Assembly: GCF_002575655.3 (NCBI RefSeq)
Contig: NC_053041.3
Location: forward strand, 377,749,054-377,813,053
Direction of reading: 5' to 3'
From: Aegilops tauschii subsp. strangulata
Lineage: Eukaryota; Streptophyta; Magnoliopsida; Poales; Poaceae
Length of the DNA: 64,000 nucleotides
This document shows positions 12,924 to 25,157 of the stretch, piece by piece (position 1 is the stretch's first letter; each line of letters opens with the position of its first letter). The notes beneath the pieces are model-generated. The model was not told where the DNA came from. It was given only the letters and a program-made list of their open reading frames with translations, and searched no databases. The position numbers were made by a program, and so were the translations under genes.

Positions 12924-12941
12924 TGGCACCGTTGCCGGGGA
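12924..12941 (+). promoter_or_regulatory. Primer binding site of element B (tRNA-Asp type)
   Basis: TGGCACCGTTGCCGGGGA lies 11 bases after the LTR end. It matches the complement of the 3' end of plant tRNA-Asp (TGGCGCCGTTGCCGGGGA) with one mismatch. This primer is typical of Athila-type elements. Confidence 0.8.
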
Positions 12942-13113
12942 GGATCTTCAACATATACCAGGTTCCTAATCACAAATCTCATCTCCTTGCAATTTACATT
13001 ATTTTCCATTTGCCTCTCGTTTTCCTCTCGCTCACTTCACAAAAATCTGTCGTTTTATTCGCCCTCTTTGTCGTTCGCCTTTTTCTCGCCAGATCTATCC
13101 TTTGCTTGCAATC

Positions 13114-13803
13114 ATGAGTGATTTCGGTATGGCATCAACAGATGATGGCATAACTCCTAAGATGGGATGTACGGGCAATCTGGATGCTAACACTTTTATC
13201 TTGGGGCAAGGGAATGTTATGGGAAAAGAACGTATCCAAGAATTTTTCATTTGCGTGGGAAATTTAAGTCTTGATGATGCTCCTATACTTAAAACTACTA
13301 GATCTTATGCAAATGCTATTTCAACACTAGTTTTGAAACTTGAAAGAAAATTTATCCATACTCATCCTAGTTTGCAAAGATTGTTTTTTGAGCTCCCTGT
13401 TATAAAGAACCCTAAGCTAAAAAGTTGGCCACTCTTGTTCTTATGAATGTGTTTGACTACATAATACGGGAAGCTAGGGAAATCTTTGATTTTTATGGTA
13501 TGAACCGTGAAAGATGAAATTCTTTACAATACTAATTATGCACTAAGGCATTTGCTTGGGGATAATAAAATCTTTGATGAGAATCTTAAAAAAGAAGTCC
13601 CCGTTTTAGATATAATCCAACAAGTTTTCAATAATGTTAACCAACATCACTCTTTGATTGTTGCAGGAAATCAAAGGGGTTATGATGAAAACCAACTTAG
13701 GAATGCTAAGGTTTCTATGGATAATATGTTTTATGTTGTGTTTACAAAACTCCATGATGAAAGTACCTCTAAGAAAATTAAGAAGAAGGATGACAAAACT
13801 TAG
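13114..13803 (+). pseudogene. Unknown protein encoded by element B (frameshifted)
   Basis: I do not recognise this protein. It starts at ATG 13114 (MSDFGMASTDD) and would run about 230 codons to TAG at 13801-13803. Two frameshifts break it, near 13415 (the frame reads on as LATLVLMNVFDYIIREA) and near 13505, after which it is open from 13507. The C-terminus is lysine-rich (SKKIKKKDD). No zinc knuckle, protease, RT or integrase motif is seen. It takes the place of gag-pol between the primer site and the 3' region. The sequence right after its stop matches the sequence after element F's protease ORF (about 43770), so B and F share a 3' half but carry unrelated coding regions. A nucleic-acid-binding or Gag-like helper role is only a guess. 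Confidence 0.6.
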
Positions 13804-15390
13804 ATCATTGCTTTATGCCTAGCTAAGGGCATAAAACTATAGCGCTTGTTGGGAGGCAACCCAATGAATAAAATTTATTTTTGCTTTTTGCTTTCTGTTC
13901 TTGAGTGTTTGCACAATTATGCTACTATTATGATTGTGTTTTTTGTGTTTTAATTATTGTTTGTGCCAAGTAAAGACTTTGGGATCTTCTTGAGTAATAG
14001 TTGTTTGATCTTGCTGAAAAACGGAAACTTTTGCTCTCACGAAAACAATTCTCATTTTTACCAGAGCATGCTAAAATGACAATTCTTTTTGCAGTAGATT
14101 AATATACAGATTGTTCAGGTCTTCCTAATTTGTAAGAATTTTTGGAGTTCCAGAAGTTCTCGAAATATTCAGATTGCTACACACTGTTCTGTTTTGACAG
14201 ATTCTGTTTTCTTTGTGTTGTGTGCTTGTTTTGATGGCTCTATGGTTTTCTTTGATGAGTTTTTGCCATAGAAAAGTTGGAATACAGTAGATATAATGCA
14301 AAAGTGAAATATGAATTGGTTTGGTACAGTACTTACAGTAGTGATTTGTTTTCTTTTACTAACGGATCTCACGGAGGTTTTGTTGAGTTTTGTGTGATTG
14401 AAGTTTTCAAGTTTTGGGTTCTCTTACCATGGATGAAGGAATAACGAGTAAGAAGAGCCTAAGCTTGGGGATGCCCTGACATCCCAAGCTAGTATCCAAA
14501 ATAGAGCAAGCAACTAATCTTGGGGATGCCCCGAGTGGCATCCCCTCTTTCTTCTAACGACCATCGGTATTTTACTTGAAGCTATATGTTTATTCGTCAC
14601 ATACTATGTGTTTTGCTTGGAGCGTCTTGTATGATACGAGTCATTGCTTGTTTTATTTTGTGTTTTAAGTCTTGATTCCTTGCTGGACACACCTATTTGA
14701 GAGAGCCAAAACTATGCATGACTTGTTAGAATTGCTCTCTATGCTTCACTTAAATTTTTATGAGCTGTGGACTTGCTCTAGTGCTTCACTTATATCTTTT
14801 TGAGCACGCTGTACTTTAGTATTTGTAAAGTAATGCTCTTTTGCTTCACTTAAACTTATTTGTGTGTTAGTTAAATTTTCAAGAAATTATCTCTTGCTTC
14901 ACTTAAATTAATTTAAGAGAAAGAAATATTATGCTCATGATCTTCACTTATATTTGTTTGAGCTTATCAAAAGCAACATATGAAAATTAGTTCCAAAGTG
15001 ATAGATATCCAAGAAGGATATAATTAGAACTTTCATGAAGATCATTGGACAAAATAAACTTGATTCTTAGTAATAGTTTTGAGATATGATGATGTGATGT
15101 GTGAGTCATGTTGATGAGTAATTATGCTTTAGTAAGAATATTGGTGTTAAGGTTTGTGATTCCCTATGCAAGCACGAAAGTCAATAATTTTGCAATGAAA
15201 TTATATCCTACTTGTGGTGCATTATTCCGTGTTAATTATGCTTAATGCTCGCTTATGAGATTACTCGTTTCTTGGTTGGTCGCTTCTCAATCTTTTGCTA
15301 GCCTTCATTTTGCACTAAGTATGATCACTACTTGTGCATCCAAAAACCTTTAAACCAGTTTTGCCACATGAGTCCACTATATCTACCTAT
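13804..15390 (+). mobile_element. Element B 3' non-coding region, left part
   Basis: This is similar over its length to element F 43820-45370, including GCTTGTTGGGAGGCAACCCA just after the stop and the repeated word TTGCTTCACTTA at several places between 14740 and 14910. No coding potential is seen. It is interrupted by the Copia element after 15390; the last five bases, CCTAT, are the Copia target duplication. Confidence 0.75.
15386..15390. repeat. Target-site duplication of the Copia element, left copy (CCTAT)
   Basis: CCTAT at 15386-15390 is repeated at 24090-24094 beyond the other LTR. It proves a complete insertion. Confidence 0.9.
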
Positions 15391-17125
15391 TGTTGGGGAA
15401 CGTACTAATTTCAAAAAAATTCCTATGCACATGAAAGATCGTGGTGATGCATAGCAATGAAAGGGGAGAGTGTTTTCCACATACCCTCGTAGACCGAAAG
15501 CGGAAGCGTTAGCACAACGCGGTTGATGTAGTCGTATCTTCACGATCCGACCGATCCAAGTACCGAACGTATGGCACCTCCGAGTTCAGCACACGTTCAG
15601 CTCGATGACGTCCCGCAAACTCCGATCCAGCAGAGCTTCACGGGAGAGTTTCGTCAGCACGATGGCGTGATGACGGTGAAGATGTTGCTACCGACGCAGG
15701 GCTTCGCCTAAGCACCGCTACGATATGACCGAGGTGGAATATGGTGGAGGGGGGCACGACTGGAATAGATCAACAGATCAACTTGTGTGTTCTAGGGTGC
15801 CCCCTGCCCCTGTATATAAAGGAGCAAGGGGGGAGGCGGCTGGCCAGGAGGAGGGCGCGCCAAGAGGGGAGTCCTACTCCCACCAGGAGTAGGACTCCTC
15901 CTTTTCCTTGTTGGAGTAGGAGAGGGAAGGAAGGGAGAGAGAGAGGAGGAGAAGGAAAAAGGGGGGCGCCGCCCCCCTCCTCCTTGTCCAATTTGGACTA
16001 GAGGGGGAGGGGGCGCGCGGCTGCCATGGCCGCCCCTCCTCTTCTCCCACTAAGGCCCATAAGGCCCAATTAACCCCTCGGGGGTTCCAGTAACCCCCCG
16101 GTACTCCGGTTTCATTCGAAACCACTCGGAACACTTCTGGTGTCCGAATATAGTCGTCCAATATATCGATCTTTACGTCTCGACCATTTCGAGACTCCTC
16201 ATCATGTCCGTGATCATATACGGGACTCCGAACTACCTTCGGTACATCAAAACACAAAAACTCATAATACCGATCGTCATCAAACTTTAAGCGTGCGGAC
16301 CCTACGGGTTTGAGAACTATGTAGACATGACCGAGACACGTCTCCGATCAATAACCAATAGCGGAACCTGGATGCTCATATTGGCTCCTACATATTCTAC
16401 GAAGATATTTATCGGTCAAACTGCATAACAACATAGGTTGTTCCCTTTGTCATCGGTATGTTAGCTGCCCAAGATTCGATCGTCGGTATCTCAATACCTA
16501 GTTCAATCTCATTACCGGCAAGTCTCTTTACTCGTTCCGTAATGCATTATCCCGCAACTAATTCATTAGTCACATTGCTTGCAAGGCTTATAGTGATGTG
16601 CATTACCGAGAGGGCCCAGAGATACCTCTCCGACAATCGGAGTGACAAATCCTAATCTCCAAATATGCCAACTCAACAACTACCTTCGGAGACAACTGTA
16701 GAGCACCTTTATAATCATCCAGTTACGTTGTGATGTTTGGTAGCACACAAAGTGTTCCCCGGTAAACGGGAGTTGCATAATCTCATAGTCATATGAACAT
16801 GTATAAGTCATGAAGAAAGCAATAACAACATACTAAACAATCAAGTGCTAAGCTAACGGAATGGGTCAGGTCAATCACATCATTCTCCTAATGATGTGAT
16901 CTCGTTATTCAAATGACAACTCATGTCCATGGCTAGGAAACTTAACCATCTTTGATTAACGAGCTAGTCAAGTAGAGGCATACTAGTGACACTATGTTTG
17001 TCTATGTATTCACACATGTATTATGTTTCTGGTTAATACAATTCTAGCATGAATAATAAACATTTATCATGATATGAGGAAATAAATAATAACTTTATTA
17101 TTGCCTCTAGGGCATATTTCCTTCA
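15391..17125 (-). mobile_element. Copia 3' LTR
   Basis: This LTR is 1735 bp and on the plus strand runs from TGTTGGGGAACG to TTTCCTTCA. Its partner is 22371-24089. A TATA-like site (minus TTTATATAC) lies around 15812-15822, next to a GC-rich U3. The segment adjacent to 17125 should hold the polypurine tract (minus strand CAAGTCGGAGAC). Confidence 0.92.
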
Positions 17126-17158
17126 GTCTCCGACTTGCACTAGAGTCAATAATCTAGA

Positions 17159-19717
17159 TTACACAGTAATGATTCTAACACCCATGGAGTTTTGGTGCTG
17201 ATCATGTTTTGCTCGTGGAAGAGGCTTAGTCAACGGGTCTGCAACATTCAGATCCGTATGTATCTTGCAAATCTCTATGTCTACCACCTGGACTTGGTCC
17301 CGGATGGAATTGAAGCGTCTCTTGATGTGCTTGGTCCTCTTGTGAAATCTGGATTCCTTTGCCAAGGCAATTGCACCAGTATTGTCACAAAAGATTTTCA
17401 TTGGACCCGATGCACTAGGTATGACACCTAGATCGGATATGAACTCCTTCATCCAGACTCCTTCATTCGCTGCTTCCGAAGCAGCTATGTACTCCGCTTC
17501 ACACGTAGATCCCGCCACGACGCTTTGTTTAGAACTGCATCAACTGACAGCTCCACCGTTCAATGTAAACACGTATCCGGTTTGCGATTTAGAATCGTCC
17601 GGATCAGTGCCAAAGTTTGCATCGACGTAACCATTTACGACTAGCTCTTTGTCACCTCCATAAACGAGAAACATATCCTTAGTCCTTTTCAGGTATTTCG
17701 GGATGTTCTTGACCGCTGTCCAGTGATCCACTCCTGGATTACTTTGGTACCTCCCTGCTAGGCTAATAGCAAGACACACATCAGGTCTGGTACACAACAT
17801 TGCATACATGATAGAGCCTATGGCTGAAGCATAGGGAACATCTTTCATTTTCTCTCTATCTTCTGCAGTGGTCAGGCATTGAGTCTGACTCAACTTCACA
17901 CCTTGTAACACAGGCAAGAACCCTTTCCTTGCTTGATCCATTTTGAATTTCTTCAAAACTTTGTCAAGGTATGTGCTTTGTGAAAGTCCTATCAAGTGTC
18001 TTGATCTATCTCTATAGATCTTGATGCCTAATATGTAAGCAGCTTCACCGAGGTCTTTCATTGAAAAACTCTTATTCAAGTATCCTTTTATGCTATCCAG
18101 AAATTCTATATCATTTCCAATTAGCAATATGTCATCCACATATAATATCAGAAATGCTACAGAGCTCCCACTCACTTTCTTGTAAATACAGGCTTCTCCA
18201 AAAGTCTGTATAAAACCATATGCTTTGATCACACTATCAAAACGTTTATTCCAACTCCGAGAGGCTTGCACCAGTCTATAAATGGATCGCTGGAGCTTGC
18301 ACACTTTGTTAGCTCCCTTTGGATCGACAAAACCTTCTGGTTGCATCATATACAACTCTTCTTCCAGAAATCCATTCAGGAATGCAGTTTTGACATCCAT
18401 TTGCCAAATTTCATAATCATAAAATGCAGCAATTGCTAACATGATTCGGACAGACTTAAGCATCCCTACGGGTGAGAAAGTCTCATCGTAGTCAATCCCT
18501 TGAACTTGTCGAAAACCTTTCGCAACAAGTCGAGCTTTATAGACAGTAACATTACCGTCAGCGTCAGTCTTCTTCTTGAAGATCCATTTATTCTCAATGG
18601 CTTGCCGATCATCGGGCAAGTCAACCAAAGTCCACACTTTGTTCTCATACATGGATCCCATCTCAGATTTCATGGCCTCAAGCCATTTTGCGGAATCTGG
18701 GCTCACCATCGCTTCTTCATAGTTTGTAGGTTCGCCTTGGTCAAGTAACATGACCTCCAGAATAGGATTACCGTACCACTCTGGTGGGGATCTTACTCTG
18801 GTTGACCTACGAGGTTCAGTAGTAACTTGATCTGAAGTTTCATGAGCAATATCATTAGCTTCCTCACTAATTGGTGTATGTGTCACAGGAACCGGTTTCT
18901 GTGATGAACTACTTTCCAATAAGGGAGCAGGTTTAGTTACCTCATCAAGTTCTTCTTTCCTCCCACTCACTTCTTTCGAGAGAAACTCCTTCTCTAGAAA
19001 GGATCCATTCTTAGCAACGAATGTCTTGCCTTCGGATCTGTGATAGAAGGTGTACCCAACAGTTTCCTTTGGGTATCCTATGAAGACACATTTCTCCGAT
19101 TTGGGTTTGAGCTTATCAGATTGAAGCTTTTTCACATAAGCATCGCAGCCCCAAACTTTAAGAAACGACAACTTTGGTTTCTTGCCAAACCATAGTTCAT
19201 AAGGAGTCGTCTCGACGGATTTCGATGGTGCCCTATTTAACGTGAATGCAGCCATCTCTAAAGCATCACCCCAAAACGATAGCGGTAAATCAGTAAGAGA
19301 CATCATAGATTGCAGCATATCTAGTAAAGTACGATTACGACGTACGGACACACCATTACGCTGTGGTGTTCCGGGTGGCGTGAGTTGCGAAACTATTCCG
19401 CATTGTTTCAAATGTAGACCAAACTCGTAACTCAAATATTCTCCTCCATGATAAGATCGTAGAAACTTTATTTTCTTGTTACGATGATTTTCCACTTCAC
19501 TCTGAAATTCTTTGTACTTTTCAAATGTTTCAGACTTATGTTTCATTAAGTAGATATACCAATATCTGCTCAAATCATCTGTGAAGGTGAGAAAATAACG
19601 ATACCCGCCGCGAGCCTCAACATTCATCGGACCACATACATCAGTATGTATGATCTCCAACAAATCTATTGCTCGCTCCATTGTTCCGGAGAACGGCGTT
19701 TTAGTCATCTTGCCCAT
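17159..19717 (-). pseudogene. pol: Copia pol: integrase, reverse transcriptase, RNase H (broken)
   Basis: Read on the minus strand from 19717. The integrase core comes first (D in EIIHTDVCGPM, D in the FLRSYHGGEYLS neighbourhood), then RT from about residue 370, with VYKARLVAKGF, MDVKTAFLNG and the active site YVDDILL, then RNase H (SCEAEYIA-like, here STCEAEYIA; KHIKRRFNSIRD). At the position of the third integrase carboxylate the usual Glu is Val (GVSVRRNRT, codon 19345-19343). A TGA at about 17540 replaces a Trp codon inside RNase H, after which the frame stays open to 17159. The start of the integrase lies upstream of 19717 in a damaged stretch (TGA about 19732, apparently replacing a Cys codon). 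RT and RNase H motifs otherwise look good. Confidence 0.9.
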
Positions 19718-19797
19718 AAGGCATGGTTCTCAAGTACCAAGTGATTCATAATCAAGTGATTCCAAAAGTCCGTCAGTATGGAGTTTCTTCATGCGCT

Positions 19798-21138
19798 TTA
19801 CACCAATATGACCCAAACGGCAGTGCCACAAATAAGTTGCACTATCATTATCAACTCTGCATCTTTGGCTTCAACATTATGAATATGTGTATCACTACTA
19901 TCGAGATTCAACAAAAATAGACCACTCTTCAAGGGTGCATGACCATAAAAGATATTACTCATATAAATAGAACAACCATTATTCTCCGATTTTAATGAAT
20001 AACCGTCTCGCATCAAACAAGATCCAGATATAATGTTCATGCTCAACGCTGGCACCAAATAACAATTATTTAGGTCTAAAACTAATCCCGAAGGTAGATG
20101 TAGAGGTAGCGTGCCGACGGCGATCACATCGACTTTGGAACCATTTCCCACGCGCATGATCACCTCGTCCTTAGCCAGTCTTCGCTTAATCTGTAGTCCC
20201 TGTTTCGAGTTGCAAATATTAGCAACAGAACCAGTATCAAATACCCAGGTGCTACTGCGAGCTCTAGTAAGGTACACATCAATAACATGTATACCACATA
20301 TACCTTTGTTCACCTTGCCATCCTTCTTATCCGCCAAATACTTGGGGCAGTTCCGCTTCCAGTGTCCAATCTGCTTGCAATAGAAGCACTCAGTCTCAGG
20401 CTTAGGTCCAGACTTGGGTTTCTTCTCTTGAGCAGAAACTTGTTTGCCGTTCTTCTTGAAGTTCCCCTTCTTCTTCCCTTTACCTTTTTTCTTGAAACTG
20501 GTGGTCTTGTTGACCATCAACACTTGATGCTCCTTCTTGATTTCTACCTCCGCAGCCTTTAGCATTGCGAAGAGCTCAGGAATTGTCTTATCCATCCCTT
20601 CCATATTATAGTTCATCACGAAGCTCTTGTAGCATGGTGGCAGTGATTGAAGAATTCTGTCAATGACACTATCATCCGGAAGATTAACTCCCAGTTGAAT
20701 CAAGTGATTGTTATACCCAGACATTTTGAGTATATGTTCACTGACAGAACTATTCTCCTCCATCTTGCAGCTATAGAACTTATTGGAGACTTCATATCTC
20801 TCAATCCGGGCATTTGCTTGAAATATTAACTTCAACTCCTGGAACATCTCATATGCTCCATGACGTTCAAAACGTCGTTGAAGCCCCGGTTCTAAGCCGT
20901 AAAGCATGGCACACTGAACTATCGAGTAGTCATCGCTCTGCCAGACGTTCTTAACGTCGTCAGTTGCATCTACAGCAGGCCTGGCACCCAGCGGTGCTTC
21001 CAGGACGTAATTCTTCTGTGCAACAATGAGGATAATCCTCAAGTTACGGACCCAGTCCGTGTAATTGCTACCATCATCTTTCAACTTTGCTTTCTCAAGG
21101 AACGCATTAAAATTCAACGGAACAACAGCACGGGCCAT
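19798..21138 (-). pseudogene. gag: Copia gag and protease
   Basis: This 446-codon ORF starts at ATG 21138 (MARAVVPLNFNAF). It holds a Copia capsid region (residues about 1-190), a lysine-rich stretch, one CCHC zinc knuckle (CFYCKQIGHWKRNC, about 250), the aspartic protease active site (WVFDTGS, about 300) and the start of the GAG-pre-integrase segment. Near 19850 a frameshift ends the frame early; the following gag-pre-integrase residues continue in another frame towards pol. Capsid and protease look intact. In a working element this would be one polyprotein with pol. Confidence 0.9.
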
Positions 21139-22370
21139 CTATCTACAATCAACATAGACAAGCAAAATACTATCAGGTACTAAGTTCATGATAAATTTAA
21201 GTTCAACTAATCATATTACTTAAGAACTCCCACTTAGACATCCCTCTAATCATCTAAGTGATCACGTGATCCAAATCAACTAAACCATGTCCGATCATCA
21301 CGTGAGATGGAGTAGTTTTCAATGGTGAACATCACTATGTTGATCATATCTACTATATGATTCACGCTCGACCTTTCGGTCTCAGTGTTCCGAGGCCATA
21401 TCTGCATATGCTAGGCTCGTCAAGTTTAACCCGAGTATTCTGCGTGTGCAAAACTGGCTTGCACCCGTTGTAGTTGAACGTAGAGCTTATCACACCCGAT
21501 CATCACGTGGTGTCTCGGCACGATGAAATTTGGCAACGGTGCATACTCAGGGAGAACACTTTTATCTTGAAATTTAGTGAGAGATCATCTTATAATGCTA
21601 CCGTCAATCAAAGCAAAATAAGATGCATAAAGGTTAAACATCACATGCAATCAATATAAGTGATATGATATGGCCATCATCATCTTGTGCTTGTGATCTC
21701 CATCTCCGAAGCACCGTCATGATCACCATCGTCACCGGCGCGACACCTTGATCTCCATCGTAGCATCGTTGTCGTCTTGCAAACTATTGCTTCTACGACT
21801 ATCGCTACCGCTTAGTGATAAAGTAAAGCAATTACAGGGCGATTGCATTGCATACAATAAAGCGACAACCATATGGCTCCTGCCAGTTGCCGATAACTCG
21901 GTTACAAAACATGATCATCTCATACAATAAAATATAGCATCATGCCTTGACCATATCACATCACAACATGCCCTGCAAAAACAAGTTAGACGTCCTCTAC
22001 TTTATTGTTGCAAGTTTTACGTGGCTGCTACGGGCTGAGCAAGAACCGTTCTTACCTACGCATCAAAACCACAACGATAGTTCGTCAAGTTAGTGATGTT
22101 TTAACCTTCTCAAGGACCGCGCGTAGCCACACTCGGTTCAACTAAAGTTGGAGAAACTGACACCCGCCAGCCACCTGTGTGCAAAGCACGTCGGTAGAAC
22201 CAGTCTCGCATAAGCGTACGCATAATGTCGGTCCGGGCCGCTTCATCCAACAATACCGCGGAACCAAAGTATGACATGTTGGTAAGCGGTATGTCTTGTA
22301 TCGCCCACAACTCACTTGTGTTCTACTCGTGCATATAACATCTATGCATAAAACCTGGCTCGGATGACAC
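21139..22370 (-). mobile_element. Copia 5' leader with degenerate primer site
   Basis: This is untranslated leader between the 5' LTR and gag. The primer site is expected next to the LTR; on the minus strand positions 22369-22357 read TGTCATCCGAGCC, 10 of 13 matching the initiator-Met primer site TGGTATCAGAGCC. No ORF of interest is seen. Confidence 0.75.
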
Positions 22371-24089
22371 TATTGGGGAACGTAGTAATTTCAAAAAAAA
22401 TCCTACGCACACGCAAGATCATGGTGATGCATAGCAACGAGAGGGGAGAGTGTTGTCCACGTACCCTCGTAGACCGAAAGCGGAAGCATTAGCACAATGC
22501 GGTTGATGTAGTCGTACGTCTTCACGATCCGACCGATCCAAGTACCGAACGTACGACACCTCCGAGTTTAACACACGTTCAGCTCGATGACGTCCCGCGA
22601 ACTCTGATCCAGCAGAGCTTCACAGGAGAGTTTCGCCAGCACGACAGCATGATGACGGTGATGATGTTGCTACCGACATAGGGCTTCGCCTAAGCACCGC
22701 TACGATATGATCGAGGTGGAATATGGTGGAGGGGGGCACCGCACACGGCTGGAATAGATCAACAGATCAACTTGTGTGTTCTAGGGTGCCCCTGCCCCCG
22801 TATATAAAGGAGCAAGGGGGGAGGCGGCCGGCCAGGAGGAGGGCGCGCCAAGGGGGAGTCCTACTCCCACCGGGAGTAGGACTTCTCCTTTTCCTTGTTG
22901 GAGTAGGAGAGGGAAGGAAGGGAGAGAGGAGGAGAAGGAGAAAGGGGGGCGCCGCCCCCCTCCTTGTCCAATTCGTACTAGAGGGGGAGGGGGCGCGCGG
23001 CTGCCCTGGCCGCCCCTCCTCTTCTCCCACTAAGGCCCATAAGGCCCAATTAACCCCTAGGGGTTCCGGTAACCCCCCGGTACTCCGGTTTTCTCCGAAA
23101 CCACTCGGAACACTTCCGGTATCCGAATATAGTCGTCCAATATATCGATATTTACGTCTCGACCATTTCGAGACTCCTCGTCATGTCCGTGATCATATCC
23201 GGGACTCCGAACTACCTTCTGTACATCAAAACACAATCGTCATCAAACTTTAAGCGTGCGGACCCTACAGGTTCGAGAACTATGTAGACATGACCGAGAC
23301 ACGTCTCCGGTCAATAACCAATAGCGGAACCTGGATGCTCATATTGGCTCCTACATATTCTACGAAGATCTTTATCGGTCAAACCGCATAACAACATACG
23401 TTGTTCCCTTTGTCATCGGTATGTTACTTGCCCGAGATTCGGTCGTCGGTATCTCAATACCTAGTTCAATCTCGTTACCGACAAGTCTCTTTACTCGTTC
23501 TGTAATGCATCATCCTACAACTAATTCATTAGTCACATTGCTTGCAAGGCTTATAGTGATGTGCATTACCGAGAGGGCCCAGAGATACCTCTCCGACAAT
23601 CGGAGTGACAAATCCTAATCTCAAAATACGCCAACTCAACAAGTACCTCCGGAGACACCTGTAGAGCACCTTTATAATCTCCCAGTTACGTTGTGACGTT
23701 TGGTAGCACACAAAGTGTTCCTCCGGTAAACGGGAGTTGCATAATCTCATAGTCATAGGAACATGTATAAGTCATGAAGAAAGCAATAGCAACATACTAA
23801 ACGATCAAGTGCTAAGCTAACGGAATGGGTCAGGTCAATCACATCATTCTCCTAATGATGTGATCTCGTTATTCAAATGATAACTCATGTCCATGGCTAG
23901 GAAACTTAACCATCTTCGATTAACGAGCTAGTCAAGTAGAGGCATACTAGTGACACTATGTTTGTCTATGTCTTCACACATGTATTATGTTTCCGGTTAA
24001 TACAATTCTAGCATGAATAATAAACATTTATCATGATGTGAGGAAATAAATAATAACTTTATTATTGCCTCTAGGGCATATTTCCTTCA
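22371..24089 (-). mobile_element. Copia 5' LTR
   Basis: This LTR is 1719 bp and pairs with 15391-17125. On the plus strand it starts TATTGGGGAACG where the partner has TGTTGGGGAACG, so the terminal dinucleotide is mutated. GC box and TATA-like segment are conserved near 22795-22810. Confidence 0.9.
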
Positions 24090-24094
24090 CCTAT
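24090..24094. repeat. Target-site duplication of the Copia element, right copy (CCTAT)
   Basis: Matches 15386-15390. Confidence 0.9.
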
Positions 24095-24993
24095 ATGCGG
24101 TATTGTTTTGCCATTCTAAGCAAATTTGTATGTGCCATCTCTAATTTTCAAAATAAACTTCTCTTTTGTGTGTTCGTTTCGCTCAAGGAGCGGTGAGGGG
24201 TGGCTAATATTTTCCATGCTAGATGTGTTATTCTCACGATGAGTGTTTATTCAATTGTCATTGCACGAGAGTAACGCAAAGGTATTAGGGATGCCCAGTC
24301 CTGAAATGAAAAATGAATTTACTTTATGTTGTCAAATAATAAATTCCTTGGAAGGTGTTGGTATGGAAGGCAACCGTGGATACGGCTAGCCATGGAAAGT
24401 GAAAGTATGGTTGAAAAAGGAATAAACTTTATTTTCTGTTTGGGAACCGCCTATGATATATCTAGCATATAAAGTGTTGGTAACTCTAAGTCGTTTTTGT
24501 TGGTGGGAAGGATACACCTCCCAAAATGTTTTTATCTCTCAATTTCCGCTTTGAGCTCTGGCACCTCTACAAATCCCTACTTCCCTCTGCGAAGAGCCTT
24601 TCTTTTACTTTATGCAATTTTTATTTTTGAATTTGAGTTTCCATCTTCTCTTATAAAAGCACCAACTAGGAGGCAATATGATCGTACTTGAGTATTGGGT
24701 GTAGCTAATATGCGAGTGTGTTTCATGAGTGGATCAATGATTGAGCATGATGGCTAGGGATAACCTAATTTAGCGTTGATATTTTGAAAGACATGGTTGC
24801 TTGTTGATATGCTTGAGTATTTAAGTTGTCATGTCAAAACTAGACTATTGCTTTGGACAATATAAAAGTCCAAATGTCCATGCTAAAAAGAAAAGAAATA
24901 TGATATGACATGATAGGCAGCATTCCGCATCAAAAAATTCTGTTTTTATCACTTACCTACTCGAGGACGAGTAGGAGTTAAGCTTGGGGATGC
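24095..24993 (+). mobile_element. Element B 3' non-coding region, right part with polypurine tract
   Basis: It continues the region broken at 15390 and matches element F 45375-46267. It ends CTCGAGGACGAGTAGGAGTT, then AAGCTTGGGGATGC, the polypurine tract next to the LTR. No coding potential is seen. Confidence 0.78.
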
Positions 24994-25157
24994 TGATACA
25001 TCTCCAACGTATCTATAATTTTTGATTGTTCCATGCTGTTATATTATCAATCTTGGATGTTTTATAATCATTTTATATCATTTTCTGGTACTAACCTATT
25101 GACATAGTGCCAAGTGTCAGTTGTTGTTTTCTGCATGTTTTTTACATCGCAGGAAAT
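24994..25157 (+). mobile_element. 3' LTR of element B, first part
   Basis: It starts TGATACATCTCCAACGTATC and is cut at 25157 by a solo LTR. The last five bases GAAAT (25153-25157) are that insertion's target duplication. Confidence 0.85.

Larger units (their letters stand above)
15391..24089 (-). mobile_element. Complete BARE/Angela-type Copia retrotransposon, antisense
   Basis: The element is 8699 bp with two LTRs, a CCTAT target duplication, a 1.2-kb leader, gag-protease and integrase-RT-RNase H in the Copia order. On the minus strand its LTRs start TGAAGGAAATATGCCCTAG, the start I associate with BARE-1/Angela/WIS elements of Triticeae. It is inserted in the 3' region of element B. Several stops, a frameshift and a lost integrase catalytic residue make it inactive. 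Confidence 0.92.

Noticed and set aside
12924..12941. tRNA-like sequences at this and the other primer sites (41499, 52803, 56613)
   Set aside because: Only the complement of tRNA 3' ends is present; these are primer binding sites, not tRNA genes.
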